64,000 nt of DNA, from the NCBI RefSeq assembly GCF_041296265.1, contig NC_091693.1, forward strand, positions 25,048,001 through 25,112,000, given 5' to 3'. A model generated the notes under the pieces. The model was given only the letters and a program-made list of their open reading frames with translations, had not been told where the DNA came from and made no database searches. Shown one piece after another: positions 21,915 to 36,800 of the stretch; within the stretch, counting starts at the first letter, position 1; every line of letters starts with the position of its first letter. Both the position numbers and the translations under genes were made by a program. This DNA is from Equus caballus (taxonomy: Eukaryota > Chordata > Mammalia > Perissodactyla > Equidae).

Positions 21915-22240
21915 GTGTATGTAGTGGGAAAATACACATCACACAAAATTTCCCCTTGTAACCATTCAAAGCATACAATTCAGCGGCATTAAGTACATTC
22001 ATAACGTTGTGCAGCCACCACCTCTATCTAGTTCTAGTTTTCATCATCCCCGAAGGAAACTCCATACCCATTAAGCAGTCGCTCCCCACTCCCCCATGCC
22101 CCCCAACCCCTGGCAAGCACCAGTCTGCTTCCTGTCTCTTCAAATTTGCCTATTCTGGACATTTCATACAAACGGAATCATACTCCATGTGTCCTTCTGT
22201 GTCTGGCTCCTTTCACTGAGCATCAGGTTGTCAAGGATTA
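21915..22240 (-). repeat. L1M-type 3' end fragment
   Basis: It shows antisense L1: CATTCAGCGGCATTAAGTACATTC-like text, CAAATTTGCCTATTCTGGACA and CTGGCTCCTTTCACTGAGCA. It is the same L1 region as at 4380-4795. Confidence 0.8.
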
Positions 22241-23660
22241 CAGCACAGGGACTCCCTGCCTTCTGTGCTCCTTTCAGCCTGCCCGCCTCAGGTCTTTGTC
22301 CCCAGCGCATCACGCCCGTGCTGAGACATGCAGAGGTCCAGTCTCAGTCCTGTCTTCCTTCAGGTGACTGCAGCATTTGACACGGCTGCTCCTTCGCTTG
22401 GCTGCCTTCTTCACTTGGCATTCAGGATGCCCCCGTCTCTCGCTGTTCTGCCCTCTCTCTCTCTACCTATGGTTCCTCTTTTTCTAAACACCGTGGACTC
22501 TTGTCTCTGTCTACACTGGTTCGCTGGTGACCTCCTCCAGTCTCACAGCTTGTGGTAACTGTCCACATGCCGATGATTCCCCAGATCACTACAGACTCAC
22601 GTAGCTGGCTGCCTGCCCTGCATCTTCACCAGACATCTCAGAATCAAGACGTCCAAACAGAATTCCTCATCTTCCTGCCGACACCTACCCCACTCACAGC
22701 CCCCCTGACTGCTCCCGATGGCTGCTGCATCTTCCCAGGGCCTAGGACCCCAAACCTCACATCACCCTTGATGCCACACCGACATGCCCAATCCATGAGC
22801 TGATCTGTTAGTTCAGTCATCACAGTATCTCCAGAACCCCACTGCTTCTCAACACCTCCGTCAGTGCCCTCTTGTCCAAGCCACCATATCCCACCATGCC
22901 TGGCTGTTTCAATGGCCTCCTCCTCATCTCCCGGACTCCATTCTCCCCTGCCCCCGCTACCTTCTCTATGCTTCAGCCAGAGACAGCCCTTTCCAACATA
23001 TGTCAGTTCCAGCCGTTCTGCTCAGGACCCTCCAGCTCACTCAGCATCAAAGCCAAAGTCCTGAAAATGACCTGCAAGGTCCCACGTGCTGGCCACCACC
23101 CCTGTGACTCCTCTTACTGCATTTCCCACTCCAGGGTCCCCAGGAGGTCACTCTTGATCCAGCACATCATGCACACTCCTACCTCAGGGCCTTTGAGGTG
23201 GCTGTTCCCTCTGCAGGGGACACATTTACCCCAGATGTCCACGTGGCTTCCTCCTTCTCTTTCAGGTCTTTACATAAATGACACCAGCTCACTGAGGCCC
23301 TCCTGGACCACCGAATCCAATATTGGAGGCTTCCTACTCCCAATCCGAATCCCCCTACCCTGCTGTTTTCCCACAGAACCGTCACCTTCTAACTAACATA
23401 CGATACAAATAACTTGGCTTTTATTTGTTGGTGTTCCCAATGGTCTGCCCTGCTGATATTTTCTGTGGGATCATTCTTCACCATGGGGGACCGTCTTGAG
23501 CACTGTGGGATGTTGACCCGAATCCCTGGATTATGTTCCCCAGATGCCAGGAGCATGTACCCCCCAAATTGCTCCATGCTATCTCCCTAGTGCCTAGAAC
23601 GATGCCCAGCACATAGTCGACACTCACAATATAATGACTGCATGAACAAAAGTGAAAAAA
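22241..23660 (+). repeat. Long sense L2 LINE fragment
   Basis: L2 ORF2 3' text is followed in order: AGACATCTCAGAATCAAGAC, CCCTTGATGCCACACC, CCAAGCCACCATATCCCACC, AAAGCCAAAGTCCTGAAAATG, TCAGGGCCTTTGAGGTGGCTG, TCACTGAGGCCCTCCTGGACC and the 3'UTR CATAGTCGACACTCACAATA. Its 3' end lies about 60 bp from the GARIN5B stop codon, so the GARIN5B 3'UTR probably runs through it. Confidence 0.8.
23420..23425 (-). terminator. GARIN5B: Candidate GARIN5B polyadenylation signal
   Basis: AATAAA on the minus strand lies about 290 bp downstream of the GARIN5B stop, inside the L2. It is the first canonical signal found; use of it is inferred. Confidence 0.4.
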
Positions 23661-23716
23661 GATGGAATGATCCTCCCTACCTCGCAGATAAGAGAGTTGA
23701 CTGTACACATTAGCTG

Positions 23717-28017
<4,301 letters not shown>

Positions 28018-28019
28018 TC

Positions 28020-28554
28020 ACCGGGGGATGTGGAGTCAGGGACCCAGCCTCCCGGGGGCCCCCCAGCCCACCGGCCTTGGCCCCTTGGGCTTCACAGGTG
28101 GCAGGAGCTCAACAATTCCTGAGGGTGGAGCTTCCCCGGGGCTTGGTCATGGCCCTGCTGGAGTGGTCAGCCCTGGCCTGGGGGAGGAGCCATCCGTGGA
28201 GGGGCTTTGTGACCTCATCGGACACAGGTGGGACTCATCCTGGGAACTCCCTGGGGCTGTGGGCTCCCTTCTCCTCCAGGCATGTGGCCTGGAGTCTTGA
28301 GAGCTGGGGTGGGTGAATCAGAACCCCCAACTCCAGACCCAAACTGGTGACAACAGGGGACCCCGGGAGGGTCTCTCTGGAATGTTGTAAATGGATGATG
28401 AACCAAAAGGACTCTCTACAGGGGAGGACCCAGTAAAGCCCCAACTCACCACTGACCCTTCTCTAGACCCTGGGTAAGACCCATACCCCTATGGAGCCCC
28501 AGTTTCCCCGTGTATAATGAGCTTGTGTCCCTGGCAACTTTCGCTCTACATTGA
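28020..28554. other. Upstream of GARIN5B, no second gene seen
   Basis: The sequence is moderately GC-rich and presumably contains the GARIN5B 5'UTR and promoter. CTGCAG before the start codon (near 28006) could be an acceptor for a noncoding exon. No other feature was recognised. Confidence 0.35.
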
Positions 28555-28770
28555 GTTATAAAGAAAGAGACGCGCTTTGGAATGAGCCAAACCTTTGGCA
28601 GAATCCCAGTTCTGTTTCTCCCTAGATGTGGGACCTTGAACAACAGGCACCCCCCCAGCCTCAGTTTCCCTCACCTGTAAAGTGAGGCGTATCAGAGGAT
28701 CCAGAGGGCAATGTAAGGAAAACTCCACACTTAGGGCACAGCCCAGAGGAGGTGCTCAATGAACGGTCAT
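28555..28770 (+). repeat. MIR SINE
   Basis: TAGATGTGGGACCTTGAAC, CCTCAGTTTCCCTCACCTGTA and CCCAGAGGAGGTGCTCAATGA follow MIR order almost from end to end. Confidence 0.85.
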
Positions 28771-28829
28771 TCTTGTCCCCTTCTGAGGGCTGCTTTTGGG
28801 AGGGGGGGCAGGCAGCTGGTATTCTGTCA

Positions 28830-29220
28830 TTCTAAAAATAGTGTTTATTGTTTTTTTAATATGTGTCATGTAAAATACAGGGTCTCTGTAGAAATTCTGG
28901 AAAATACAGACAAACACCAATAATAAAATCACCCACAATCCCACCTCCTGTCTTCCACCCTGAGGTGGCCATTGTCAACATTTTGGTGTATTTCCTTCTA
29001 GAAGGTTTTAAAAATCCACATAGAGAGAGACAGACAGACAGAGACAGAGAAACACAAAATGGGGATCTCGCGGTGGTTTGTAGCGCTGGTATTCCAGCAC
29101 ACGGAGGCGCTGTAATTTATTTAACCATCCCCCACCGTTGGACATCTAGCTGGTTTCCGATCTGCTGTTGTGAACACTGCCATAATGAACAATCTTGAGC
29201 TTGCAGCTTTGTCCTGTATG
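28830..29220 (-). repeat. L1 fragment, diverged
   Basis: ACATTTTGGTGTATTTCCTTC, TAATTTATTTAACCATCCCC and the GACATCTAGCTGGTTTCCGA line are antisense L1. A short (GACA)n tract sits at 29023-29050. Confidence 0.7.
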
Positions 29221-29449
29221 ACGACTGTCGGTCACAGGGTGACCTTCTGGAACCTTCCATTCAGTATTTATTGAATGCCTATGAGGTGCTGGGCAGCAGG
29301 TGAGGCTGAGACCCTGCCCCTCAGAGCCCACGGTCGCTGGGAGAACTGCCGTGCCCACTCAGGGCCTCTATGTCCCCCTGCCCTAGGAACCCCAGCCTCC
29401 AGTCCCCAGCCCTCAGAGAAATCACCTCGAAGTGGATATGTATGACAAA

Positions 29450-29455
29450 TTTAAT
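29450..29455 (-). terminator. IL11: Candidate IL11 polyadenylation signal (ATTAAA)
   Basis: ATTAAA on the minus strand lies about 430 bp downstream of the IL11 stop and past the AU-rich elements. Use is inferred. Earlier AATAAA words on the plus strand are not relevant to this gene. Confidence 0.4.
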
Positions 29456-29552
29456 TCCTTCTTCTCCGTCTCACAAGGGTTTCTCACATTTTTGTACCAA
29501 AACCCAGGCCTCCTTTTCCCCTCCCTCCCCACCCCAACACGAAAAGTAATTG

Positions 29553-29841
29553 TTTAATAAATAATATATGCTCCTGCCCAGGCCAAGAGGGGTGGGCGCC
29601 AGGGAGACACGGTGGCCAGACTTCTTAGAGACCCAAGAACCCAGGACCTCAGTTCCCTCATCCTTGGGGACCCCTGAATCCACCTGCTTCCCACCCACCC
29701 TCTTAAATAAATAAGTATAAATAAGGCACAGATGCCCCCCCTCCCTGCCCAGGTCTCCTGAACCATCTCTAACTAGGGGGAGGTAATGGGGGGGATCCTC
29801 TGGCTGCCATGCCCCCAGTCCTGAAATAAATAAATAAATAA
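29553..29841 (-). promoter_or_regulatory. IL11: AU-rich elements in the IL11 3'UTR
   Basis: Read on the minus strand, overlapping TTATTTATTTATTTATTT lies at 29824-29841, 41 nt after the stop. A second cluster (TTATTTATAC, then TTATTTATTTAA) is at 29703-29727 and a third is at about 29553-29570. These AUUUA multimers are typical of unstable cytokine mRNAs, bound by proteins such as TTP or HuR. Confidence 0.85.
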
Positions 29842-29881
29842 GATCTGGCGTCAAAGGATGCTGGTGGCTCTGGGTGGCAGG

Positions 29882-32800
29882 TCACAGCCGAGTCTTCAGC
29901 AGCAGCAAGCCCCTCACTGCCCAGTCGAGCGTCAGGTGCAGTCCCCCGAGAATGGCGTGGGCTGCCCGGATGCCTCCCCAGGCTGAGGATGGGGGCGCCA
30001 GAGGGGGAGCCGGTGGCTCTGGGGGTGCCTGGGGCAGGGCCAGGCGGGACATCTGTCAGGAGAGGACAGAGGGTTGGTTAGCAACAGGCCAGGGGTGCAG
30101 TGGGGGTCCAGAGAAGGGGTGTCTGGACCAGCCTCTACTGAACTAAGGGGTCCGGGCTGCATATTTCCAGAGTGTCAATGGCCTGTGTGGTGGGGTGTCT
30201 GGGTAGGGAGTTCTTCAGGATGCTGGGTTCAGAAAATTGAGGCTGGAGCCAAAAGGTGGGTTTTTGAGGCAAGACTTCCAGTGCCAAGTTCAGGGGCTTT
30301 GGGAGAGGTCCTCAGAGCCAGGGCTGGGGTCCTGACGCCAGGTGAGGGTGCCGGCTGGGGAGTCTCCACCATGTCAGACCTGGAATCTCGGAGCTGGGGT
30401 TTTAGGGACAGAGTTCAGGGTCTGGGATCTATGCACTCAATTCTGGGGTCAGGCCCAGGATCTTAGATGTGGGGTCTCCGGGATCAAGCTCAAGGACTCA
30501 TGGTTGAGGGCTGGGGTCTCAAGTCTGGGGTATCAGAGCTGGGAGGTGGAATTTGAGGTCCAAGGTCTCTGGCGTCAGGCCCCGGAACTGCGGTCTGAAG
30601 TCAAGTCTCAGGGTCTTGGGTTGAGGGTTTTGGAAGTCAGGGTCTTGGGGTCTTAAGGGCTCACCGCTGGGGTCTGAGGTCTTGGGGACTCAGGGCTCAG
30701 GGTCTGGGGTCTTCTCATTTGAGATCTCAGGGTCAGGTTCTTGTGGCCTGGGGTGTGCAGAGCCAAGGTCTGCCTTTGGGTCAGAGTCTGGCATCTTAGT
30801 CTGGAGCCGAGAGGTGTTAGGATCTCAGGGCCAGGGCTGGGGGTTCGGAGACTGGAGGATCAGTGTTTCTTAGGGCATGGGATCCGGAATCCCCATGTCT
30901 TGGGGCCAGGATCTCCAAGTCTGGGGGTGAGGGTTTGGACTCTCAAGTCTTAGGGCTTCAGAGTGGGAATCTCTCAGGGTCATGAGATCATGGGGTCTCA
31001 GAGCCGGCCCAGGGTCTGGGGTCCTGGGGTCTCAGGTTTCAAGTCTGGGGTGTCAGGTTTTGGAGCCGGGGCATCGTACCAGGAGCTGCAGCCGGCGTAG
31101 CAGGCGGTCCAGCCGGGCCTGCAGGGCCCCCAGCTCTGGCTCCAGGGTCCGCAGGGAAGGGCCGCCTGCCCGGCGCAGCCACTGCAGGTGCCGCAAGTAG
31201 GAGAACAGGTCTGCGCGCAGCCGTGTCAGCACGCCCGGGAGCTGGGGACACGGCATGGGGGCGTCAGGGAGTGCCTGGCACACGCCCGCTCTGGCTCCCA
31301 GTCCCCCGCGCCCCCTCCACTGCCCAGCTCCTTCCTTCGCCCCATCCCTCTCCCCCTCCCTTACCTGCAGGGCTCCCAGTGCCCCCGCACTCATGGCCAA
31401 GGTTGGGAGGGAGTCCAGGTTGTGGTCTCCGTCGGCTGGGAATTTGTCCCTCTGTGGGGAAAGAAGCTGTAAGGGGCTGCCCAGCTCCAGGGGTCCCTCC
31501 ATCCTCACGAGGGGCCCAAACTCCTCCCTCCCCCATCTCTGCCACGGTGGTAGCCCAGAAGCCCTCCTGGTGGCTTAACTGCAGATCCCCCCCACACACA
31601 AGCTGTCACTCTCCATCCTGGACCCAGCCCATCCCCTCCAGCCTCTCCTACCAGCTGTGCGGCCAGCTGCCGAGTGTCCCCCAGGAGGGAGCGCGTCAGG
31701 AGGACGGCGCTGTCCAGCTCAGCCCGAGGGGCTGGGGAGGCCCTCGGGGGGCCAGGAGGTGGCCCTGGGGCGGCAGTCCTATCTGGCCACAGGCTCAGCA
31801 CGACCAGGAACAGGCAGCAAACACCTGGGGGCGGGAGAAGGCAGAGGGCTCAGGCCCGGCTAGTGGGTCTGAGGGAGGAGGGGCCTGGGGGTCCTGAGTC
31901 CCAGGGTGGAGCGCCCAGGGCAGGTCGCAGAGCCGGGCGGGATTCCCTCTCCCTCTCCGGCTCCGGCTGCCCCGCCCGTCGGAGCAGACGCGGCCCGGGG
32001 CGGGTAGACGGGCCGGGCGTCTCCCGTCCGCCCCCGGACGCCGGAATCTGGGCCCCGGGGCGGGGCATGAGGGGGAGGCACAGGCCAGAACCTGCCCCCT
32101 CCCGGGCCCCGGGAGCCCCAGCCGGACTGAGAGGAGGAGAAGGAGAGCCGGACCGTGACCCGGAGGCCCCGAGCCCTCCCTGGGGAACCCCCACGGAGTG
32201 CACCGCCCAGGGCCGGGCTGCATTGCCGGGGATCCGCCGGAGCACACCTGGGCGGAGGGAGGCTGGGACGCGGGCGCCGCCGGGGGCGCGGCTGGGAGAG
32301 CGGGAGCAGGCGGCGGCACTCCACCCTGGGGCTCCGGCCGGCTCCCTCCTCGCAGCCCATCCCCCGCTGCCCCGCCCACCCCGCCCACCAGCCAATCAGC
32401 GCCCCCCGGGCCGCCTCGCTCCAGCATCACACCCCCAGCCCGCCCCCTGGGCCCCTCCCCGGCCGCTGTCTGTCCGTCCGTCCGTCCGCATCTGTCTGGC
32501 TCTCCGGTGTCTGTCTGCACCCCTGTCTCTCTCTTTCGCTCCTCCCCCTGGCTGGGGTCAGTGTTCCAGGCTTGCTCTCACCTCTTTGGGCTCTCTGCCT
32601 CAGTTTCCCCCCCGGAGCCTTTCTGTCGGGTCCCTGGGTGCCTGCGTCTCTCGGTCCCCGCTGACTCCCTGAGGGTTCCAGGCCCTTTGGGGTCACCTCC
32701 CCGCATTTGTCTCTCTGTCTCTGTGAGTCTCCCGTTCTCTCATCCTCGCGCTGCCCTGTGGTGTCTCCGCCTTTCTGATTCGTCCTTTCTTCCCTCTCTC

Positions 32801-33000
32801 TGCCGTGTCTTCTCTGGGCCTCCTGCCGTCTCTCGCTCTTCTTTCCTCCGCATCGGGCTCCCCAGCGCGCTCTCTCTCTCCTCTCTCTCTCTCTGTCCCA
32901 TTCCGCTGTGTCTGTCGGCTCCTACCCTCCCCGCCGACGGTCCCTCCCTCCTCCCTCCCCGTTCCCCGCCACGAGGAACTTGAACCAACTTACTGTTCAT
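29882..33000 (-). CDS. IL11: Interleukin-11
   Basis: IL-11 is a secreted four-helix cytokine of the IL-6 family that signals through IL11RA and gp130 to JAK/STAT3 and ERK, in haematopoiesis, bone, implantation and fibrosis (family knowledge). Coding exons (minus): 32994-33000 (7 nt), 31652-31824, 31365-31451, 31080-31241, 29882-30052. All are GT-AG and total 199 residues, the human length. The signal peptide is MNSVCCLFLVVLSLWPDRTA, followed by PGPPPGPPR of the mature chain. Helix A includes ELDSAVLLTRSLLGDTRQLA and the A-B loop RDKFPADGDHNLDSLPTLAM. The helix C region has LRRAGGPSLRTLEPELGALQ. The C-terminal helix is GGLHLTLDWAVRGLLLLKTR. The signal peptide has two adjacent cysteines (VCC) and human has C at a neighbouring position; the mature chain lacks cysteine, as usual. 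The first coding exon holds only seven nucleotides. Confidence 0.98.
30300..31075. repeat. Degenerate GGGGTCT(C)AGG array in IL11 intron 4
   Basis: About 750 bp are built from loosely repeated GGGGTCTCAGG / CTGGGGTCTTGAG words, with no strict period. The array runs up to a few bases before the exon 4 donor (31079). It is an old, decayed satellite-like repeat and explains the lack of complexity in this intron. Confidence 0.7.
31860..32460. promoter_or_regulatory. IL11: CpG island in IL11 intron 1
   Basis: This CpG-dense stretch of about 600 bp lies between IL11 exons 1 and 2, with GGGCGGGGCATG-type GC boxes and one CCAAT (32391). It could be an internal promoter or enhancer; no exon was recognised in it. 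The long open frames here come from base composition. Confidence 0.5.
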
Positions 33001-33149
33001 GTCCCCACAGGGCAGGGGTTCCCCAGGGCAGGGGGCAGGGAGCTGGGGACCTTTAACCCTTCCCTGTCCGCTGCCAGGGGAGCCCCGGGGGTCAGCTGGG
33101 CCTCGGCCTGGGGAGGGGAGGCATGTGCGTGTGAGCAGCGAGGGCCGCG

Positions 33150-33250
33150 GCAGTGAGGGAGTGTGTACGCCTGGGGGGTTATATAGGGGGCCGAGGCGGG
33201 CGGGCGGGGGGCAGGCGGCAGGGGAGGGCGGCCTGACACATCCTGACTCA
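33150..33250 (-). promoter_or_regulatory. IL11: IL11 proximal promoter: TATA box and AP-1 site
   Basis: On the minus strand, TATATAA lies at 33185-33179, which places transcription start near 33150 and gives a 5'UTR of about 150 nt. A perfect AP-1 site, TGACTCA, is at 33244-33250, roughly 95 bp upstream of that start. Proximal AP-1 sites are known to drive human IL11 expression, so position and sequence fit. Confidence 0.8.
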
Positions 33251-33529
33251 CCCTCCCTGCCTGCCTTTTCCATTCAGACGGGGCCGGCTGCCGCGCACGG
33301 CTCCCGCCGCCTTGCTCGGAGGAGGGCACAGAAGGAAAAGTTGGAAAACTTGAAAAGGGAAAGGGGGGGTGGTCGGAGAGGCAGGAGAGGCAAGGGTGAG
33401 GTCATTGGCGTCCCCTCCCTCCACCTCCTCGGCGGCCGCTGGGCAGACACACATGGCTCAAGAGATGGGGCCCGGCTAGGCTGAGGGTGGGGGTCCGGCT
33501 GGACCAGGCGAGGCAGAGTGGTGGGGAGG

Positions 33530-34140
33530 GAGGGGGAGAGGGACATGGCGAGAGGTGGCTCCAGGGGGAGAGTCTCCAAGGGACAGAGAGAGAGACGGAA
33601 AGAGAGATGGAGAGACTGAGACCCAGGCAAGGAGACAGAGACACTTGGACAGATGGGCACACTGGGGCAGAGATGGAAAGTCTGAGATGCAGAGATGGCC
33701 AGAGATACACCGAGAGATGGAGACAGCCAAGGAGATACATTGCAGGAGTGGAAAGGACAAGGAGACAGACAGGAGAGGTTCCGGGAGTCAGAGATCAGAG
33801 AGCAAGATGAAGACAGCAGGAGAGAGATTTGGAGAGACCCAGAGAGACCCCAAGAGGAAAAGGGACAAAGACACGCAGTCTTAGAGGAGTGGCAGGAAGG
33901 TGACAGAAGAAATGCACAGAGAGAACAGAGACACCAAGGCAGGGCGACAAAGATGGAGACGCCCCAAGAGACAGAGACGAGGAGACAGATACTCAGAGAT
34001 GGAAATGCTGAGATGTCGGGGAGTCAGCAATGGGTACAAAGGGAGGGAGAGCCTTTCTCCAGGAGACAGGTAGAGCTGTGAAGGTGAGAGAGAACCAGAG
34101 ACAGAGACAAGAGACCAGGAGAGAGAGGTGTCAAGACACC
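33530..34140. repeat. Purine-rich (GAGACAGA)-type tract
   Basis: About 600 bp of plus-strand purine-rich sequence are made of diverged GAGACAGAGAGA words. It contains no gene; its open frames are low-complexity. Confidence 0.85.
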
Positions 34141-34159
34141 CAGCAGAAGTGGGCACTCA

Positions 34160-34315
34160 GGCACATGGCTTCACCCTTCTGTGCCTCAGTTTCCTCGTCG
34201 GAGGAGTGGGGACAATCGAGTACCCACCCCACCCCCCAAATGCCTTGGTGAGGATAAAGTGTAAAGCACACAGTCAGCTCCCAATAAATATGAGCCATTG
34301 CTATTCTTGCTGTTG
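34160..34315 (+). repeat. MIR SINE
   Basis: CACATGGCTTCACCCTTCTG, GCCTCAGTTTCCTCGTCGGA, AGGATAAAGTGTAAAGCACA and CCAATAAATATGAGCCATTG give an almost complete MIR. Confidence 0.88.
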
Positions 34316-35039
34316 ATTTTTATTAACAAGCCCAGAAAGAGAAAACGTGGTAGCCACTGGGAGAGGTGGAGATGGTGAGCGGGTGAGATGGAGAGTGAGG
34401 GTGGTGGGAACAGGAGAGAGTGGCTCAGCCACAGAGCTGGACATGGGGACCAGGCAGGGAGGACACTGTGCACAGAGATGGAGCCACCAGAGGCTGGCAG
34501 CAGGAGAGGGAGATGCAGATTCAGGGGGCCAGAGATGTCCACACAGGCACGCAGACGGTGAGCGCCAGGTATATGGGACAGAGATGGCCCTGGGATGCAC
34601 TGCAGAGCCAGGGAGGGACCGATATGAGCCCAATTCCCAGGAGCTCCCTCCAAGATACAGGTGGCAGAAAGAGACAGATGGGAGTGCGAAGACAAAACGT
34701 GACAAGGACTTCCAAAAATCTCCCTGAAGACCCCTCCTGGCCCCCCAGACTGTGCTGAGCTGGCAGAGGGCTCTGGGGATAAATGGTGAATGGAGTTGTT
34801 CCCCTCCCATCCCCCACCAACCCACCACTGGGGGGCGACTGCTCAGGTCCCCAGGGAGGTGAGGTCACAGCCCCCCCATGGTGGGACATGACCTCATCGC
34901 CTCAGGTAAGAGCTTTCTCTCTTTCTTGGTCTGTCATGGCCACCCCTTCCAGGGCCCCCCAGGGGCCTCCACAGCCCCTGCTCCCGCTGGGACCCAGGCC
35001 TCTGACCACTGGGTCTCCGCCCCTCAGGGGGCCTGTTTC
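34316..35039. other. Intergenic, no gene seen
   Basis: Purine-rich at the left and CT-rich at the right. No repeat family or exon was assigned. Confidence 0.4.
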
Positions 35040-35135
35040 CGGCTGAGTCAGTGTGGGGGGCCTGAGGCTGCGTCAGTGAGGGGAGAACTGACGTAGCCCC
35101 CCCCCAGACCGGCGGGGCCAGCCAAGGTGACTCAG
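35040..35135. promoter_or_regulatory. Cluster of AP-1/CRE-like sites, candidate enhancer
   Basis: Within 95 bp there are TGAGTCA (35044-35050), TGCGTCA (near 35069), TGACGTA (near 35089) and TGACTCA (35128-35134), in GC-rich sequence. The cluster lies about 1.9 kb upstream of the inferred IL11 start. Confidence 0.55.
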
Positions 35136-35269
35136 GCCACCAGCCTGGGGGATGGACTGGCCCGAGGGGATAGGGACTGGGCCTGGGGCCAGCCTCAGAG
35201 CAACAATAGGGATCCCGTAATGGCAGCCCCTTCCACCTATGGGTGTGGGGGGGGGGGCAGCTCCAGCCC

Positions 35270-35360
35270 CTCCTCCCTCAGACCCAGGGGTCCAGACCCC
35301 AGCCCCTCCTCCCTCAAACCTAAGAATCCAGACTCCCAGCCCTTCCTTCCTCAGACCTAG
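35270..35360. repeat. MSR1-like minisatellite, about two units
   Basis: The CAGCCCCTCCTCCCTCAGAC unit, same orientation as at 26885, with a diverged second copy. Confidence 0.75.
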
Positions 35361-35659
35361 GTGTTAGGGGCTCAGTCTCTAAACCCTAGTTTCCAGAAAG
35401 ATGGAGAAAAATGTGTTGCCATTCTGCAATTTAGGGAGTACTCTGTGTGGGGAAGGTCAGGAGTCTGGAAACAGGTCAGTGGGCCCTAGCTGGTGCCAGC
35501 CCCCTCAGCCCTCTCCCTGGGGCTGTGGGGTCATCTTCCCCCAGTGTGGCTGGAGGAGGCTGAGGGAAACAGGGTGGGTGCAGGACAGGAAGGTGGGGGA
35601 TTGCTCAGGACTCCTGGGTCTTCCCTGGGTGAGGACACTTGGGCTACTTCTGTGGAAAG

Positions 35660-35850
35660 GAGGGCAGGAAGGAGAGAGAGCGACATGGGTAAAGAGACTG
35701 AGAGAAACAAGGTAGGGAATTACAAACAATGATAGAAGGTGAAAGCAACAAACAGAAATGGAGACAGGAGCAGGGACCCAGAGTGAGAAAAAACCAGAGA
35801 TGCAAACAACAGAAAAGGGATCTACAGAGACACAAAGAGACAAGCTCAGA
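35660..35850. repeat. Second purine-rich (GAGACA)-type tract
   Basis: AGAGACTGAGAGAAACAAGG and AGAGACACAAAGAGACAAGC are in the style of 33.5-34.1 kb. Confidence 0.7.
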
Positions 35851-36499
35851 GGCTCAGAGATGAAGACTGGGGGAGATGGGGTGCTGGAGGCTCTGAATGG
35901 TGGTCAGAGACGGCCAGCAGCGGGGAGATGCCACTGGGATACCAGGGGGAGCCCGGGGGGTCCTTGCTCATGTGCTGGCCCCTGGGTGAGGTGGGGCTGG
36001 CTGGGTGTGAGGTCAGCAGGTCCAAGGCTGTGTGTGTCCGTCTGTCTGTCCCTGGGGGGTCCTGTCTGGCCTCTGAGGGGTGACGGGGCAGGCGGGCCGC
36101 AGAGGCAGCCCAAACCTGTCATTAGCGGTGAGGGCCGTGACGGCTGCCCCCCCAGTCCCAAGCCGCGGTCCAGGGCCCAGTGGCCCCGCCCCCCCACCCC
36201 CTCCTTGATCCCTGAGGAATCCCGGGAATTGGGAAGTGGGTCCAGATGATGTTGACACAGGAAACGGTCAGCAGCTGCCCAGCCTCAGCCCCACAACCCC
36301 TCTGACCCCCACCCCCGGCCCCCTGCCGAGCCCCCTCTGACCTATGTCATCTCTGACGGAGGCAGCCCAGGGCCCACTCAGCTCCCACCAGGATGTTTAC
36401 AGGAGATGGGCAAGACGGGAGTCAGCCTCACGGGGCTTACCGAGAAATGGGGTCTGGACTCCTGGACAGTTGCCCCCAGGCCTGGTCCCCTGCTGCTGC

Positions 36500-36800
36500 T
36501 CGGGAGTCCAGGCCCCTAGCCCCTCCTCCCTCCGACCCCGGGGTCCAGACCCCAGACCCCTCCTCCCTCAGACCCAGGGGTCTAGGTCCCCAGTCCCCCC
36601 TCCCTCAGACCTAGGGGTCCAGGCCCCCAGCCCCTCCTCCCTCAGACCCAGGAGTCCAGGCCCCCAGCCCCTCCTCCCTCAGACCCAGGAGTCCAGGTCC
36701 CAGCCCCTCCTCCCTCAGACCCAGGAGTCCAGGCCCCCAGCCCCTCCTCCCTCAGACCCAGGGGCTCCGGAGCCCCAGCCTCCATTTCCCTCAGACTCAG
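36500..36800. repeat. MSR1-like minisatellite array, about eight units
   Basis: Tandem units of about 37 bp, GAGTCCAGGCCCCCAGCCCC followed by TCCTCCCTCAGACCCAG. This is the longest MSR1-like array in the window. Confidence 0.85.

Noticed and set aside
22864-23396. Plus-strand open frames of 174 and 66 residues between COX6B2 and GARIN5B
   Set aside because: Remnants of L2 ORF2 text, not a host gene.
31674-32672. 332-residue plus-strand open frame across IL11 exon 2 and the intron-1 CpG island
   Set aside because: Antisense to IL11 coding sequence and rich in R/P/G; no domain and no splice or polyadenylation context.
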